In this document: piece after piece, positions 31,406 to 42,100 of the stretch
How the letters are laid out: each line of letters starts with the position of its first letter
Position numbering within the stretch: the stretch's first letter is position 1
NCBI RefSeq assembly: GCF_002291425.1
Contig: NZ_CP014136.1
Coordinates: forward strand, 2,046,001-2,110,000
Source of the DNA: Gibbsiella quercinecans
Lineage (GTDB): Bacteria; Pseudomonadota; Gammaproteobacteria; Enterobacterales; Enterobacteriaceae
DNA: 64,000 bases
Reading direction: 5' to 3'
Notes under the pieces: model-generated
The model's database searches: none
The model's input: the letters and a program-made list of their open reading frames with translations, nothing else
Told to the model about the DNA's origin: nothing
Made by a program: the position numbers and the translations under genes

Positions 31406-33724
31406 ATGAAAGCACTGACAATCGGCCTTATTGGCAACCCCAACTCAGGCAAAACCACCCTGTTTAATCAGCTCACGGGCGCGCGCCAACGCGTCGGCAA
31501 CTGGGCTGGCGTCACGGTAGAACGCAAAGAAGGCCATTTCACCACCCCAATGGCCGACATCACGCTTGTCGATCTCCCCGGCACCTATTCCCTGACCACC
31601 ATTTCCGAACAAACCTCGCTTGATGAGCAGATCGCCTGCCACTACATCCTTAGCGGCAATGCCGATCTGCTGATTAACGTGGTTGACGCCGCTAATCTGG
31701 AGCGCAACCTCTACCTGACGCTGCAGTTGCTGGAGCTCGGCATCCCCTGCATTATCGCGCTCAATATGCTGGATATCGCCCACAGCCAGCACATTGAAAT
31801 TGACGTTGCGGCGCTGTCTGAACGCTTGGGCTGCCCGGTCGTGCCCATGGTTTCTACCCGCGCCGACGGTATCGGGGTGCTCAAACAGATGATTGACACC
31901 CACCGCATCAACCAACTTAAAGCGTTGGTCAGCTACCCGGCGCCGCTGCTGAACGCCATCGACGAATTGAGCCAGGCCATGCCGCCGGCGCTGTCTTCCG
32001 GCCGCCGCCGTTGGCTGGCGCTGCAAATGCTGGAAGGCGATATCTACAGCCACGCGCTGGCCGGCCAGGCCACGGAACTGTTGCCCGCCATCCGCAAGGG
32101 GCTGCAACTGCAACAGCATGAAGATCCAGGCCTGATGATCGCCGATGCCCGCTATCGCTCGATTGCCGCCATCTGCGAAGTGGTCAGCAACCCGCGTGAC
32201 GCAACGCCCAATCGCCTGACCGAAGCCCTGGATAAGGTGATCCTCAACCGCTGGCTGGGGATCCCCATCTTCCTGCTGGTGATGTACCTGATGTTCTTGT
32301 TAGCCATTAATATCGGCGGCGCGCTGCAGCCGATATTTGATACCGGCTCGGCCGCCCTGTTTATCCAGGGCACCCAGTGGCTGGGCTTCACCCTGCATTT
32401 CCCCGATTGGCTGACCCTGTTCCTGGCCCAGGGCATCGGCGGCGGTATCAATACCGTTCTGCCCCTGGTGCCGCAGATTGGCATGATGTATCTGTTTCTG
32501 TCGTTTCTGGAGGATTCCGGCTACATGGCGCGCGCCGCGTTCGTTATGGACCGGCTGATGCAGGCGCTCGGCCTGCCCGGCAAATCCTTTGTGCCATTGA
32601 TCGTCGGCTTCGGCTGCAACGTGCCGGCGATCATGGGCACCCGTACCCTGGATGCGCCGCGTGAGCGCCTGCTCACTATCATGATGGCGCCGTTTATGTC
32701 CTGCGGCGCCAGGTTGGCTATTTTCGCCGTATTCGCCGCCGCCTTTTTCGGCCAGCACGGTGCCGGCGTGGTGTTCTCGCTTTACCTGCTCGGGATTATG
32801 GCCGCCATTCTCACCGGGCTGGTGCTGAAACATACCGTTATGCGCGGTGAAGCGACTCCGTTCGTGATGGAATTGCCGGTGTATCACGTGCCGTTGATGA
32901 AAAGCCTGCTGTTGCAAACCTGGCAACGCCTGAAAGGCTTTGTGCTGCGCGCGGGCAAGGTGATCGTTATCGCCTGCGTATTTATCGGCGGGCTGAACAG
33001 CTTCACCTTTAGCGGCAAACCGGCGGATAACATTAATGATTCAGCACTGGCCTCCGTCTCGCGGGTGTTGACCCCGCTGCTGCAACCGATGGGTGTGCAG
33101 CGTGACAACTGGCAGGCAACCGTAGGTCTGGTTACCGGCGCGATGGCGAAAGAGGTGGTAGTCGGGACGCTGAATACTTTGTACACCGCCGAACATCTGA
33201 CGAATGAGCCTTTCGATCCCGCCAGCTTTAACCTGCTGGATGCCTTGGGCGGCGCGGTGGATGAAACCTGGCAGGGCCTGAAGAACACCTTTAGCCTGAG
33301 CGTGCTGGCCAACCCGATAGAAGCCAGTAAAGGTGACGGTGAGATGGAAGCCAGCTCGATGGGGACCATGAGCAGCAAATTCGGCAGCCCGATAGCCGCC
33401 TACAGCTACCTGATTTTTGTGCTGCTGTACGTTCCTTGCGTGTCGGTAATGGGGGCGATCGCCCGTGAGGCAAACCGCGGCTGGATGACGTTCTCCATTT
33501 TGTGGGGGCTGAACATCGCCTATTCGCTGGCGACCCTGTTCTACCAGACGGCGACCTTCCACCAGCACCCAACCTACAGCCTGACGGCCATCGCGGCGGT
33601 GATCATCGTGAACCTGCTGGTGTGGTTCGGCCTGCGCCGCGCGCGTAACCGGGTGACAGTGCACCTGGCGGCACCGGCAGCGGCTACCGGCTGTTGTGAT
33701 AACCGCCAGCGGGCATGCCACTGA
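31406..33724 (+). CDS. feoB: Ferrous iron transporter FeoB
   Basis: A 772-aa inner-membrane Fe(II) transporter with an N-terminal G-protein domain: G1 GNPNSGKTT (10-18), G3 DLPGTYSLT, G4 NMLD. A helical GDI-type domain and the polytopic membrane domain (from about residue 285) follow. The membrane domain has two Gate motifs with the conserved cysteines GFGCNVPAIMGTRT and YVPCVSVMGAI. The C-terminus ends in a Cys pair and a basic tail. The stop overlaps the feoC start (TGATG). Confidence 0.97.
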   Translation: MKALTIGLIGNPNSGKTTLFNQLTGARQRVGNWAGVTVERKEGHFTTPMADITLVDLPGTYSLTTISEQTSLDEQIACHYILSGNADLLINVVDAANLERNLYLTLQLLELGIPCIIALNMLDIAHSQHIEIDVAALSERLGCPVVPMVSTRADGIGVLKQMIDTHRINQLKALVSYPAPLLNAIDELSQAMPPALSSGRRRWLALQMLEGDIYSHALAGQATELLPAIRKGLQLQQHEDPGLMIADARYRSIAAICEVVSNPRDATPNRLTEALDKVILNRWLGIPIFLLVMYLMFLLAINIGGALQPIFDTGSAALFIQGTQWLGFTLHFPDWLTLFLAQGIGGGINTVLPLVPQIGMMYLFLSFLEDSGYMARAAFVMDRLMQALGLPGKSFVPLIVGFGCNVPAIMGTRTLDAPRERLLTIMMAPFMSCGARLAIFAVFAAAFFGQHGAGVVFSLYLLGIMAAILTGLVLKHTVMRGEATPFVMELPVYHVPLMKSLLLQTWQRLKGFVLRAGKVIVIACVFIGGLNSFTFSGKPADNINDSALASVSRVLTPLLQPMGVQRDNWQATVGLVTGAMAKEVVVGTLNTLYTAEHLTNEPFDPASFNLLDALGGAVDETWQGLKNTFSLSVLANPIEASKGDGEMEASSMGTMSSKFGSPIAAYSYLIFVLLYVPCVSVMGAIAREANRGWMTFSILWGLNIAYSLATLFYQTATFHQHPTYSLTAIAAVIIVNLLVWFGLRRARNRVTVHLAAPAAATGCCDNRQRACH

Positions 33725-33963
33725 TGGCAGGGTTGCTGCAAGTGCGCGATGCGCTGGCGCTGTATGGCAGCGCACAGGCCCGTCAGTTGAGTGAAAAGCT
33801 GGCGGAACCGTTGCCGCTGGTGCAAGCGATGCTGGATCAGCTCACCTTGCTGGGCAAAGCGGAGCGCATTACGCAAGCCCCCGACAGCTGCCTTCCGGGC
33901 AGTTGCCGGGGCTGCCCGGAGGGCCAGGCCTGCAAGACGGTGATTTATCGGCCGATCGCCTGA
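33724..33963 (+). CDS. feoC: Fe-S-dependent regulator FeoC
   Basis: A 79-aa winged-helix protein (MAGLLQVRDALALYGSAQAR) with the cysteine cluster CLPGSCRGCPEGQAC that binds an oxygen-sensitive iron-sulfur cluster. In relatives it protects FeoB from FtsH proteolysis. The start at 33724 overlaps the feoB stop and matches the E. coli N-terminus; an in-frame ATG at 33715 adds three residues. Confidence 0.93.
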   Translation: MAGLLQVRDALALYGSAQARQLSEKLAEPLPLVQAMLDQLTLLGKAERITQAPDSCLPGSCRGCPEGQACKTVIYRPIA

Positions 33964-33966
33964 TTC

Positions 33967-33993
33967 ATCAGGGGCAATATTATGCGCCCCGAT
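33967..33993. terminator. Candidate bidirectional hairpin between feoC and the secretion operon
   Basis: Stem ATC-A-GGGGC pairing with GCCCC-GAT around a 10-nt loop in the 115-bp gap between the convergent feoC and HlyD-type genes. It has no T-run, so termination is uncertain. Confidence 0.35.
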
Positions 33994-34078
33994 GATCCAG
34001 CGGCGCCACGCAGCCCAGAGTGTGAAGCCAGCATATCGGCGCCGGGGGAAGCACGCATTCCCCCTTGCCATGAATGCA

Positions 34079-35278
34079 TTACCTTTCGCGTAACGCCTCT
34101 TTTGCGCGGTTCAGCGGTTTCAAAAGATAATCAATGATGGTCTTACTGCCGGTGTGGATCTCCGCCACGGCAATCATCCCAGGGTAAACCGGGAATTTTT
34201 TCCCTGCGGCATTCACTAAATAATCCATCTCGGTACGCACATAGACACGATAAAAATATTTGTCTCTGTGCACCTCATCCTGAATGGTATCTGGGGAGAT
34301 AAAGGCGACCTTGCCTTCCAGCCCGCCGTAAATGTGGTAATCGTAGGCGGTGAGTTTAACCACCGCACGCTGGCCTGGCGTGATAAATGCCACATCGCGC
34401 GGAGCAATCTCTGCTTCAATCATCAATTGCTCATCCAACGGAACAATTTCCATCAGGTTACCGCGCGGCGGAACCACACCGCCGACCGTATTAATTTCGA
34501 CATTTTTCACAATCCCGCGCACCGGCGCGATAATGGTGGTTCGCTTCAGGGAATCGGCGCGGCCGAAGATAATTGAACGCTGGGCCGCCACTTCGGCGTT
34601 CGCCTTCGCCAATTCCTCGCGGGCGCGCACCATATATTGGTTTTGCGTATCGTGGATTTTCGTCTCTAATTCATTCGCCTGGCGCTTCAGGCGCAGCACT
34701 TCCACATCGCTTGCCGCACCTTTCGCCACCAGAGAAGAAGTTAACCGTAGCTCACGGTTAACCAGAGCCAGCGCTTCACGCAGCCCGCTAAGGCTTTTTG
34801 CCAGGTTTTCTTTACGCGAGTGATAAAGCGCGGTTTCCGCCAGCGCGAGGTGTTCATCCTCAAAGACTTCAGATGGAAACTGCAGTTCACGGTTTTCCGT
34901 TTCCGCCTGTAGGCGGGCCACCGTCGCCAGTGCGGCTCGCAGGCGCGAGGTGCTTTCCTGTACGCCGGATTCGAGCTGGGTGGGATCCAACAACGCCAGC
35001 ACCTGCCCCGCTTCAACCACATCCCCTTCATGCACCATCAACGCTTTCAGGATCCCCCCTTCCAGCGACTGCACAACCTGTTCATGTGAGCTGGGCACGA
35101 CTTTGCCGATGCCAACGGTGACTTCATCCAATTCAAAGTTTGAAGCCCACAGGAATAGCGCCAGCAATAACAGTAGCACCGACCAAACAATTAACCCTCC
35201 CGATGAAAACAGGCTATTCAACGCGGTGCTACTGCGGCGTAACCACGGCAAAAACCGCGCAAGTGCAAAACGTCTCAT
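34079..35278 (-). CDS. HlyD/LapC-type periplasmic adaptor of the adhesin type I secretion system
   Basis: A 399-aa membrane-fusion protein with an N-terminal membrane anchor (about 28-46, GLIVWSVLLLLLALFLW). A lipoyl/barrel segment (VVQSLEGGILKALMVHEGDVV), a long alpha-helical hairpin (about 100-245) and the C-terminal beta-barrel segment (PGQRAVVKLTAYDYHIYGGL, YPGMIAVAEIHTG) follow. It bridges the ABC exporter and the outer-membrane channel. The start overlaps the ABC gene stop by ATGA. Last gene of the adhesin operon. Confidence 0.92.
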   Translation of the reverse strand: MRRFALARFLPWLRRSSTALNSLFSSGGLIVWSVLLLLLALFLWASNFELDEVTVGIGKVVPSSHEQVVQSLEGGILKALMVHEGDVVEAGQVLALLDPTQLESGVQESTSRLRAALATVARLQAETENRELQFPSEVFEDEHLALAETALYHSRKENLAKSLSGLREALALVNRELRLTSSLVAKGAASDVEVLRLKRQANELETKIHDTQNQYMVRAREELAKANAEVAAQRSIIFGRADSLKRTTIIAPVRGIVKNVEINTVGGVVPPRGNLMEIVPLDEQLMIEAEIAPRDVAFITPGQRAVVKLTAYDYHIYGGLEGKVAFISPDTIQDEVHRDKYFYRVYVRTEMDYLVNAAGKKFPVYPGMIAVAEIHTGSKTIIDYLLKPLNRAKEALRER

Positions 35279-37485
35279 AGCGGAGCCCCCTGCGCGGCCA
35301 GGTTCACTTTCCCTTGGCGGGGCGCGGCTGCCGGTTTTACCGGTGCAGGCATCAGCATTTCAGCCTTCGTGCCGTCACGAACAATTTTCCCATTATCGAG
35401 CAGAATGATCCTATCCACTAATTGCATCACCGCCGGGCGGTGGGTGGCGATAATCAGCGTACGGTTGCCCATCCAGGCACTCAGTTTTTCGATTAGGTGC
35501 TTTTCAACACCGTCATCTAACCAGGCCGTCGGCTCATCCAAGAGCAGCACGCTGGGCTGGCGTAATAGCGCCCGCGCCAACAGCAGTTGCTGTTTCTGCC
35601 CGCCGGACAGGCCTTTTCCCCCTTCTTGCAGCACATAATCGAGCCCTTCCGGCAGGTTACGGATAAAATCGATCGCGCCGCTGATCGCCAGCGCTTGCGC
35701 CAGCTCTTCTTCCGTCGCCAACGGCATGCCCATCAACAGGTTTTCACGCAGGGTGCCAAAAAACAGCGAAGACTGTTGCCCCACCAGGCCCACGTCGCGC
35801 CGGACATCCAACGGATCCTGGGCCGACAGGCGGATGCCATCAAGCAAAATAACCCCGTCATTGGGCTGTAGCAGGCCGGCCAGCATCTGCAATAGCGTCG
35901 ATTTACCCGAGCCGTTCCGGCCCAGCAAGGCCACTTTTTCGCCTTGTTTAATGGTCAACTGCGGCAATGTTAGCACCGGCCTGGTGGCTGTGGGATCGTA
36001 ACGGTAGCTGACTGCCGTAAGGCTGTAGTCGCCAAAGATTTTTGCCCGGTGCACCTGCACAACGCGCTCTGGCTGATCGACTTCGCACCGCAGCAGGTTT
36101 TCCAGCCCTTCACGCGCAACTTTCGCCTGTTGCCAACGCGACAAGATCATCGCCAGTTGGCCGAGCGGCGCCATCATGCGCGAAGAGAGCATCGAGCATG
36201 CAATCAGCACCCCGGTTGAGATCTCGCCCTCCATCGCCCAGAAAGCGCCAACCAGCACCACGCAGACATAGGTGAACGATTGGACTTCTCCGGTCCAGCT
36301 CATCAGCAAGCCGCTAATAAACCGTTGTTTTTTAGATGACTTACTGATGACCTCGTTCAGGTGGTTCCATTGATTTTGAAAGTAGGGTTCAGCACGCAGC
36401 AGTTTGATGTCATCCATGCCTTGAACAGACTCCACCAGCATCGCGTTGCGGACCGCAGATTCGCGCATGGTATCTCTCGATAGCCGCGCCAACGCGCGCT
36501 GGGCCAGCAGGCCGGGAATCACAATCAGCGGAATGGCCGCCAGCGGTACCAACACCAATCCACCGCCCAGCAACCAAAGAATAAACAGGAAAATCACCAA
36601 AAACGGGAGATCGGCCATGGCCGAAACGGTGGTGGAGGTGATCAGTTCACGTACCTGCTCCAATTCGCGAATTTGCGCAATGAACGATCCGGTCGATTTT
36701 GGCCGCAAATCATTACGAATGCGCAGCGCGTGGCCAAAAACCCGATCGGAAATGCGCAGATCGGCGCGTTTGCCGATGGTGTCTGAAATATGGGTGCGGG
36801 TAATGCGCATGATAAAAACAAAGGTCAGTGCGATCGCCACGCCACCGAACAGCACCCACAGCGACGGCTCAGATTGCGAAGGGATAATCCGATCGTAAAC
36901 CTGCATAGTAAAAAGCATGGCCGACAGCGCCAGCACGTTTGAAATAAGTGAAGCAAACATGACGTTAACGTAGCCCGGCCACTCCTTCAGGATGGTTTGC
37001 CACAGCCAGTCTGCGCGGTAGGGTTTGATATAGTCGTCCACCCGGGCGTCCGGTATTGACGTTTCCGGCTTGACCAACAGCACGCGTTGAACATTTTCGC
37101 CAACCTCATCAGCGGTCAGCACTGTTTGCAGCTGCTTTTCGCCGTTGAGAACAACGGTGACCTTGCCGTCATCGCCACAGGTGGTGATCACTCCAACCCC
37201 GCGTTCGCCAAAATCGGCGATCAACGGCAGGCGCCAGGGATCCAACATACCGGGGTGAAAGCGCTCAAAGATCACCAGCAAACCGAGTTGGCGCGCCATG
37301 TTTTCAATCAGTAACTCCTGCGGCTGATGCTGTGAATGCCATTCGGCTTCACCGCGCACACGTTCGGGCGAGCCATCAAGGCGATAATGCTTCGCCACCA
37401 GCAATAACGCATCAAGCCAGGGAGCATAATGCATTTTATGGCCCGATGAGGCAGTTGCCTTACCGTTATTATCTTCTTTATCCAT
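35275..37485 (-). CDS. LapB/HlyB-type ABC exporter for the adhesin
   Basis: A 736-aa type I secretion ATPase with an N-terminal C39-peptidase-like domain (about 20-140). It lacks an obvious catalytic Cys-His pair and is thus a docking domain. The six-helix membrane domain spans about 165-440. The nucleotide-binding domain (about 475-705) has Walker A GRNGSGKST, signature LSGGQKQQ and Walker B VLLLDEPT. The ATG at 37485 has AAGG 8 nt upstream; an in-frame TTG at 37503 is less likely. Related to LapB of Pseudomonas and exporters of BapA. Confidence 0.93.
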   Translation of the reverse strand: MDKEDNNGKATASSGHKMHYAPWLDALLLVAKHYRLDGSPERVRGEAEWHSQHQPQELLIENMARQLGLLVIFERFHPGMLDPWRLPLIADFGERGVGVITTCGDDGKVTVVLNGEKQLQTVLTADEVGENVQRVLLVKPETSIPDARVDDYIKPYRADWLWQTILKEWPGYVNVMFASLISNVLALSAMLFTMQVYDRIIPSQSEPSLWVLFGGVAIALTFVFIMRITRTHISDTIGKRADLRISDRVFGHALRIRNDLRPKSTGSFIAQIRELEQVRELITSTTVSAMADLPFLVIFLFILWLLGGGLVLVPLAAIPLIVIPGLLAQRALARLSRDTMRESAVRNAMLVESVQGMDDIKLLRAEPYFQNQWNHLNEVISKSSKKQRFISGLLMSWTGEVQSFTYVCVVLVGAFWAMEGEISTGVLIACSMLSSRMMAPLGQLAMILSRWQQAKVAREGLENLLRCEVDQPERVVQVHRAKIFGDYSLTAVSYRYDPTATRPVLTLPQLTIKQGEKVALLGRNGSGKSTLLQMLAGLLQPNDGVILLDGIRLSAQDPLDVRRDVGLVGQQSSLFFGTLRENLLMGMPLATEEELAQALAISGAIDFIRNLPEGLDYVLQEGGKGLSGGQKQQLLLARALLRQPSVLLLDEPTAWLDDGVEKHLIEKLSAWMGNRTLIIATHRPAVMQLVDRIILLDNGKIVRDGTKAEMLMPAPVKPAAAPRQGKVNLAAQGAPL

Positions 37486-37515
37486 TACATTAACCTTCAG
37501 CAAGCTTCAATTATT

Positions 37516-38997
37516 CTACGGAGCAATACGTAACCCATGAATAATCTTGTTATTCAAATTAAAAACGTCCCTGGCCATACCGGATAACACAACATAGTTT
37601 AATTCAGAGGCCCACAAATCACAGGCGGCATTAATAAGATCAAGCTGAGCCCGGCTGATTTCCTGTTCGGCATTTAGCAGATCCAATGCATTGCGATTGC
37701 CTAACGACAAATATTGCTCACGATATAACGCACGGGTTTCGGTAATAGTTTCCATACGTTTTTTTAAAATTTTGATATTACGCTGCAAACCAAGGATATT
37801 ATGGTAATAGCTGCGCTGCTGGTCGGTTAGTTGTATTTTCTTGCTGTCGATAGTCGTCCGCGCCGCTTCCAATGCTTTGGCACTGGCGTTTTCCTGCGCC
37901 ACCAGGGCGCCGCCCTGATAAATCGAACTGTTTAACGACAGGTAGACATTGTTATATTGGCTGCGAGTTTGGTAGTCAGCGATATTGCCGACGTATTTGT
38001 TCGAACTTGCCTCAAGTGAAAGCGTTGGATAACGCTGCGCTTTATAACTACGTAATTCCGCCTTGGCAATCACTGCATCCGCCTGCGCTACCAACACCGT
38101 GGGGTTTTTATTCAGATCGACCCGTTCCCCCTCGCGCTGAATCAACGGCAACAGATCCTGCGGCGCAGACAGCTGCGCTTCCACCACCGACTGGCCAAGC
38201 AATGATTGCAACAGGAATCTTTCCTGCTGCAGTTTGATCTCCATTTCTTGCTGCTGAGCCTCTGCCGCTTCAACGCGCGCCTGCGCCTGCACGGGATCAA
38301 TACGGGAGCTGGCCCCTGCCTGCGCACGCATTTGCGTTAATTTCAAAATATCACGTAGCGAAGCAACCTGGAGCCTGGCGTTTTCCACCAATTGCGCGTA
38401 GCGGTATACCTCGTTCAGCGCCAGAGCCGTCTGTTGAATAATACTGTCAACCTGCTCTAATACGCTGGCCTGTTGGCGCAGAAACTTTGCGCTAGCCAGA
38501 TCCACCATGCTGCCGGTTTTGCCAAAGTCATACAGCATCTGTGATAGGCCAAGCGTTGCTATCTGGCCGGTGCCCTTATCTTCCTGGCGCCCAGAGGTGA
38601 CCCCCGCAGAAATATTGGGAAGGTAGCCCGCATTAGCCGCTTCCACCCCAAAGCCGGTAGATTCCAGGGAGGCGACGCTGCTAATAATAGAAGGATGGCG
38701 ATTAACCGCAACGTGAATAGCATCCAGCCAGTTAATCATGCGATCAGCTTGTTGGCTTTGTGGTGGCTTTCCTAACGGGCGCAATTCAATTTCCGCAGGA
38801 GAAACCTGTAATTTATCGGCCAGTTCATTACTGCCAGCCGGCATATTCTGTGGGGTTGGGATAGCTGAAAATACGCCCCAAAACCCACCCGGTGCTTCAC
38901 TGTCATTCTGGTGTTTATCAGGCGAGGAGATTTTCTCGCCGGCAAATGAACATGGCATGCTAATAAAACACAGCACAGTAACTAATTTTCTTATCAT
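37516..38997 (-). CDS. TolC-family outer-membrane channel (LapE/BapB-like)
   Basis: A 493-aa outer-membrane efflux protein with signal peptide MIRKLVTVLCFISMPCSFAG. The two OEP repeats (about 100-280 and 300-470) carry typical coiled-coil heptads, e.g. QARVEAAEAQQQEMEIKLQQ and NRNALDLLNAEQEISRAQLD. The start at 38997 is chosen because the signal peptide begins there; 25 more codons are open upstream but have no RBS. Between the adhesin hairpin and the ABC gene (30 bp). Confidence 0.9.
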   Translation of the reverse strand: MIRKLVTVLCFISMPCSFAGEKISSPDKHQNDSEAPGGFWGVFSAIPTPQNMPAGSNELADKLQVSPAEIELRPLGKPPQSQQADRMINWLDAIHVAVNRHPSIISSVASLESTGFGVEAANAGYLPNISAGVTSGRQEDKGTGQIATLGLSQMLYDFGKTGSMVDLASAKFLRQQASVLEQVDSIIQQTALALNEVYRYAQLVENARLQVASLRDILKLTQMRAQAGASSRIDPVQAQARVEAAEAQQQEMEIKLQQERFLLQSLLGQSVVEAQLSAPQDLLPLIQREGERVDLNKNPTVLVAQADAVIAKAELRSYKAQRYPTLSLEASSNKYVGNIADYQTRSQYNNVYLSLNSSIYQGGALVAQENASAKALEAARTTIDSKKIQLTDQQRSYYHNILGLQRNIKILKKRMETITETRALYREQYLSLGNRNALDLLNAEQEISRAQLDLINAACDLWASELNYVVLSGMARDVFNLNNKIIHGLRIAP

Positions 38998-39056
38998 GAT
39001 GTTTTTAAAACAACCTGAATTATCTAATGGATATTTAAACCGCTTATAACAGTGGC

Positions 39057-39092
39057 AATAACAGGCTGGCACGGAAATGCCAGCCTGTTATT
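39057..39092 (-). terminator. Strong hairpin between adhesin and secretion genes
   Basis: Perfect 15-bp inverted repeat (arms 39057-39071 and 39078-39092) with a 6-nt loop, 20 bp past the adhesin stop. On the minus strand it is followed by only a short T-containing stretch. It probably acts as a partial terminator or 3'-end stabiliser that separates expression of the adhesin from its exporter. Confidence 0.7.
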
Positions 39093-39111
39093 TATTGCGT
39101 ATTAATGGTGG

Positions 39112-42100
39112 TTAACCAATAGTGACGTCATCCTCAACATAGAGTTGAACAACGGCGCCGTCGGTTGTGGAACTGGTGTAATGGTTATAGGTAACGCCAT
39201 TCACCAATAACGAGCCAGCGGCTTCCCAAGTGCCATTCAGCGTAATCGAATCGCCGTCCGCACCTCTGACATATAACGTATTATTGTCATCGGTGACTTT
39301 CAGCAAGCTTTCCGCACTGATCTCGAGGTTGTCATTTTCCCCGTCATTGAGCAGATCAATTTCCTCAATATTTTTGACCTTCAAGGAGATAATGCTCAGG
39401 TTTAGCGTACCGCTGCCGTGCCAAGACAGCGTATCGTTGCCGTCCCCACCGTTGATGGAGATAAAGTCAGTATCGTAAACGTCAAAGATGTCTGCGCCGC
39501 TGGTGCCGGTAAAGGTCAGTTCACCGCCTTCGCTGCCGTCGACATCCACACCCAGATTGAAGGCCAGCGTAGCGCTGCTGCCGTCCGATAAGGCGTAGGT
39601 AAAGGTTTCCACCAGCCCGCTATGGGCATAGGCATCATCCACGATATAGGAATAGTGGCCTTCACTATCGATTGACAGCGTGCCGTATGCTCCTTTCAGG
39701 CTGCCTACGCCCTCTGTGACATCCACCACTTCGCCATTCTGGCTAATGGACACCACCGACAGGTTGCCCGCGTCGTCCTCTGGCAGAAGGCTATTGGCAA
39801 CGATCTCTTGGTTCAGCTCATTGAAGGTTAGCCCTTCCTGGACGTACAGATTCACCGTGATACCGTCAAGGGTAGTGCTGGTATAGAGCGTATACGTCAG
39901 GTTATTCAGCGTTTCCACACCGCTAACCACCCAAACCCCTTGCAGTGAGAGGGAATCCTCACTGCCGCCACGCACATACAGCGTATTGCTGTCGTCGGTA
40001 ACGCTCACAATATCGTCGGCGGTTAATATCAGCGCCGCCGCACTGTCATTGCTTTGCAAATCAATGATTTCAATATTGTTTACCTTATCGGCTATAGTAC
40101 CAAGTTGCAGATCACCGCTGCCGTTCCATACCAGCGTATCGATACCAGACTTACCATCCAGCGAGGTAAAGTTGGTATCGTAAATGGTGAAACTGTCATC
40201 CCCCACCGAGCCGGCAAAAATCAACTCGCCGCCTTCGGCGCCGTCTACCGAGACGCCTAACGTCATCACCAGCGTTTTTGTCGAACCATCAGACAGGACG
40301 TAGGTAAATGAATCTTCGCTGCCGGCCAGTTGAATCACTGAGCCGCTATTGAGCGTATAGGTGTAGCTGCCATCGCTGGCGATGATCAACGTGCCGTAAG
40401 TCCCGGCGATGCTGGTACCCGCAACGCTCACCAGCGAGTAGTTTGCCGCCGCAGTGACAATGCCGGCAGCAACCGATTTCACCACTAACTGGCTCCCGTC
40501 GCTGGTTGCGTCGTTGGCGAAGACGGAGCCGCCGACGTTCGAGCTGGCCGTCACCACATAATCGGTGGTACTGACAATGCTGACATTCACCGCAACGTTG
40601 AGCGTATTGTAGGTGGTTTGCCACAATAAACCGCTGTAGCCGCTCTGCGTGCTGTCCACCACAATGCGGTAGGTGCCAGCGCCCAAACCATTAAGTTCAA
40701 TATTTAACGCACTGGCGCTGGTGACAGCCTGGCTACCGTTTTCCACCGTTTGCCACGTGTAAGTCTGCGTATTGTAGACCTGCAGCGACCAGGCAACGGT
40801 GACAGTGTTGCCGCCATTGATGGAGCCCGAAACGCTCAGGCCGATCGTTTGCAAATCGCTACTGTCCTGCACCGTAAAGCTATCGCTGGTAAAGCTGCTG
40901 CTTGCTTCTTGCATGGTGGCCGTATTGGCAACGTGATCGCTGACCAGGCTTACCTGCCCGGTGATATCCGCCGCGTTGGTTTCCGATACGCTCTCGGTTG
41001 CACTAAGTTGTATATTCTTGTCGATATACAAGTGCACCGTTTCACCACTAGCAGTGGTGCTGGTGTAGTGAATATAGCTGGCGTTGTTGACCACCACGCT
41101 GCCGGACAACTGCCAGCTACCGCTCAAGGTCATGGTATCGCCAGCCGCGCCTTTAACATACAGCGTGTTGTACTCGTCAGTAATGTCCGCCACATTCTGC
41201 GCCGTGATGACCAGGTTATCCGCTTCGCCGTTATTCAGCAGATCAATTTCTTCGATATTACTGATTTTGCTGGCGATATCGCTGAGCAATAAGGTGCCGG
41301 AACCATTCCAGACCAGCGTATCTTTGCCTGCGCCTCCGTCAATGCTAGCAAAGCTTGTGTCATTAACGTTGAAGGTATCGTCATCGACGGTACCGGTGAT
41401 CGCCTGGCTGCTACCGCTAGCCACCTCATACACCGCACCGTTGGTGCTGTCCTGATAAACGGTAGAGGACAAGGCGATATCTTTTTGCACGTAAAGATGA
41501 ACCGCGCTGCCATCTTCCGCCGTGGCGACATAGTGCGTATAAGTCACGCTATCGACCACCACGCTACCACTCCCCACCCAACTGTCGAGCAACGTGACGG
41601 TATTGCCGGCCTCACCCGTGATATACAACGTATTCTCGCCGTTGGTGACACCAACAACGCTTTGTACCGCGATCACCAGGTTATCCGCCTGGGTGCCGGA
41701 CAGCAGATCGATAACCTCGATATTGCTGACCTTGTCCGCGATGCTATTCAATACCAGTTCACCGTTACCATGCCAGGCCAGCGTATCACGGCCTTCTCCT
41801 CCATCCACGGAGACAAAATCAGTGTCATAAATAGCAAAAACGTCATCCGTTTCGGTACCCGAGAAGACCAGCGCGCCGCCGCTGCTACCGTCCACGCTGA
41901 CCCCTAGATTGATCGTCACCGTTGCGGTCACTACCTCGCCATTAGCGCCTTTTAACGCATAGGTGAATACGTCCTGCGTACCGCCAGGCAAAGAAGTAAG
42001 ATTCGGGGTATAGGTGTAGGCGCCGTTGTTGTACAGCACCAGCGTGCCATATTCGCCAACAAGCGATACGCCGCTTTCCGTAACATAGGTATAGCTGCTG

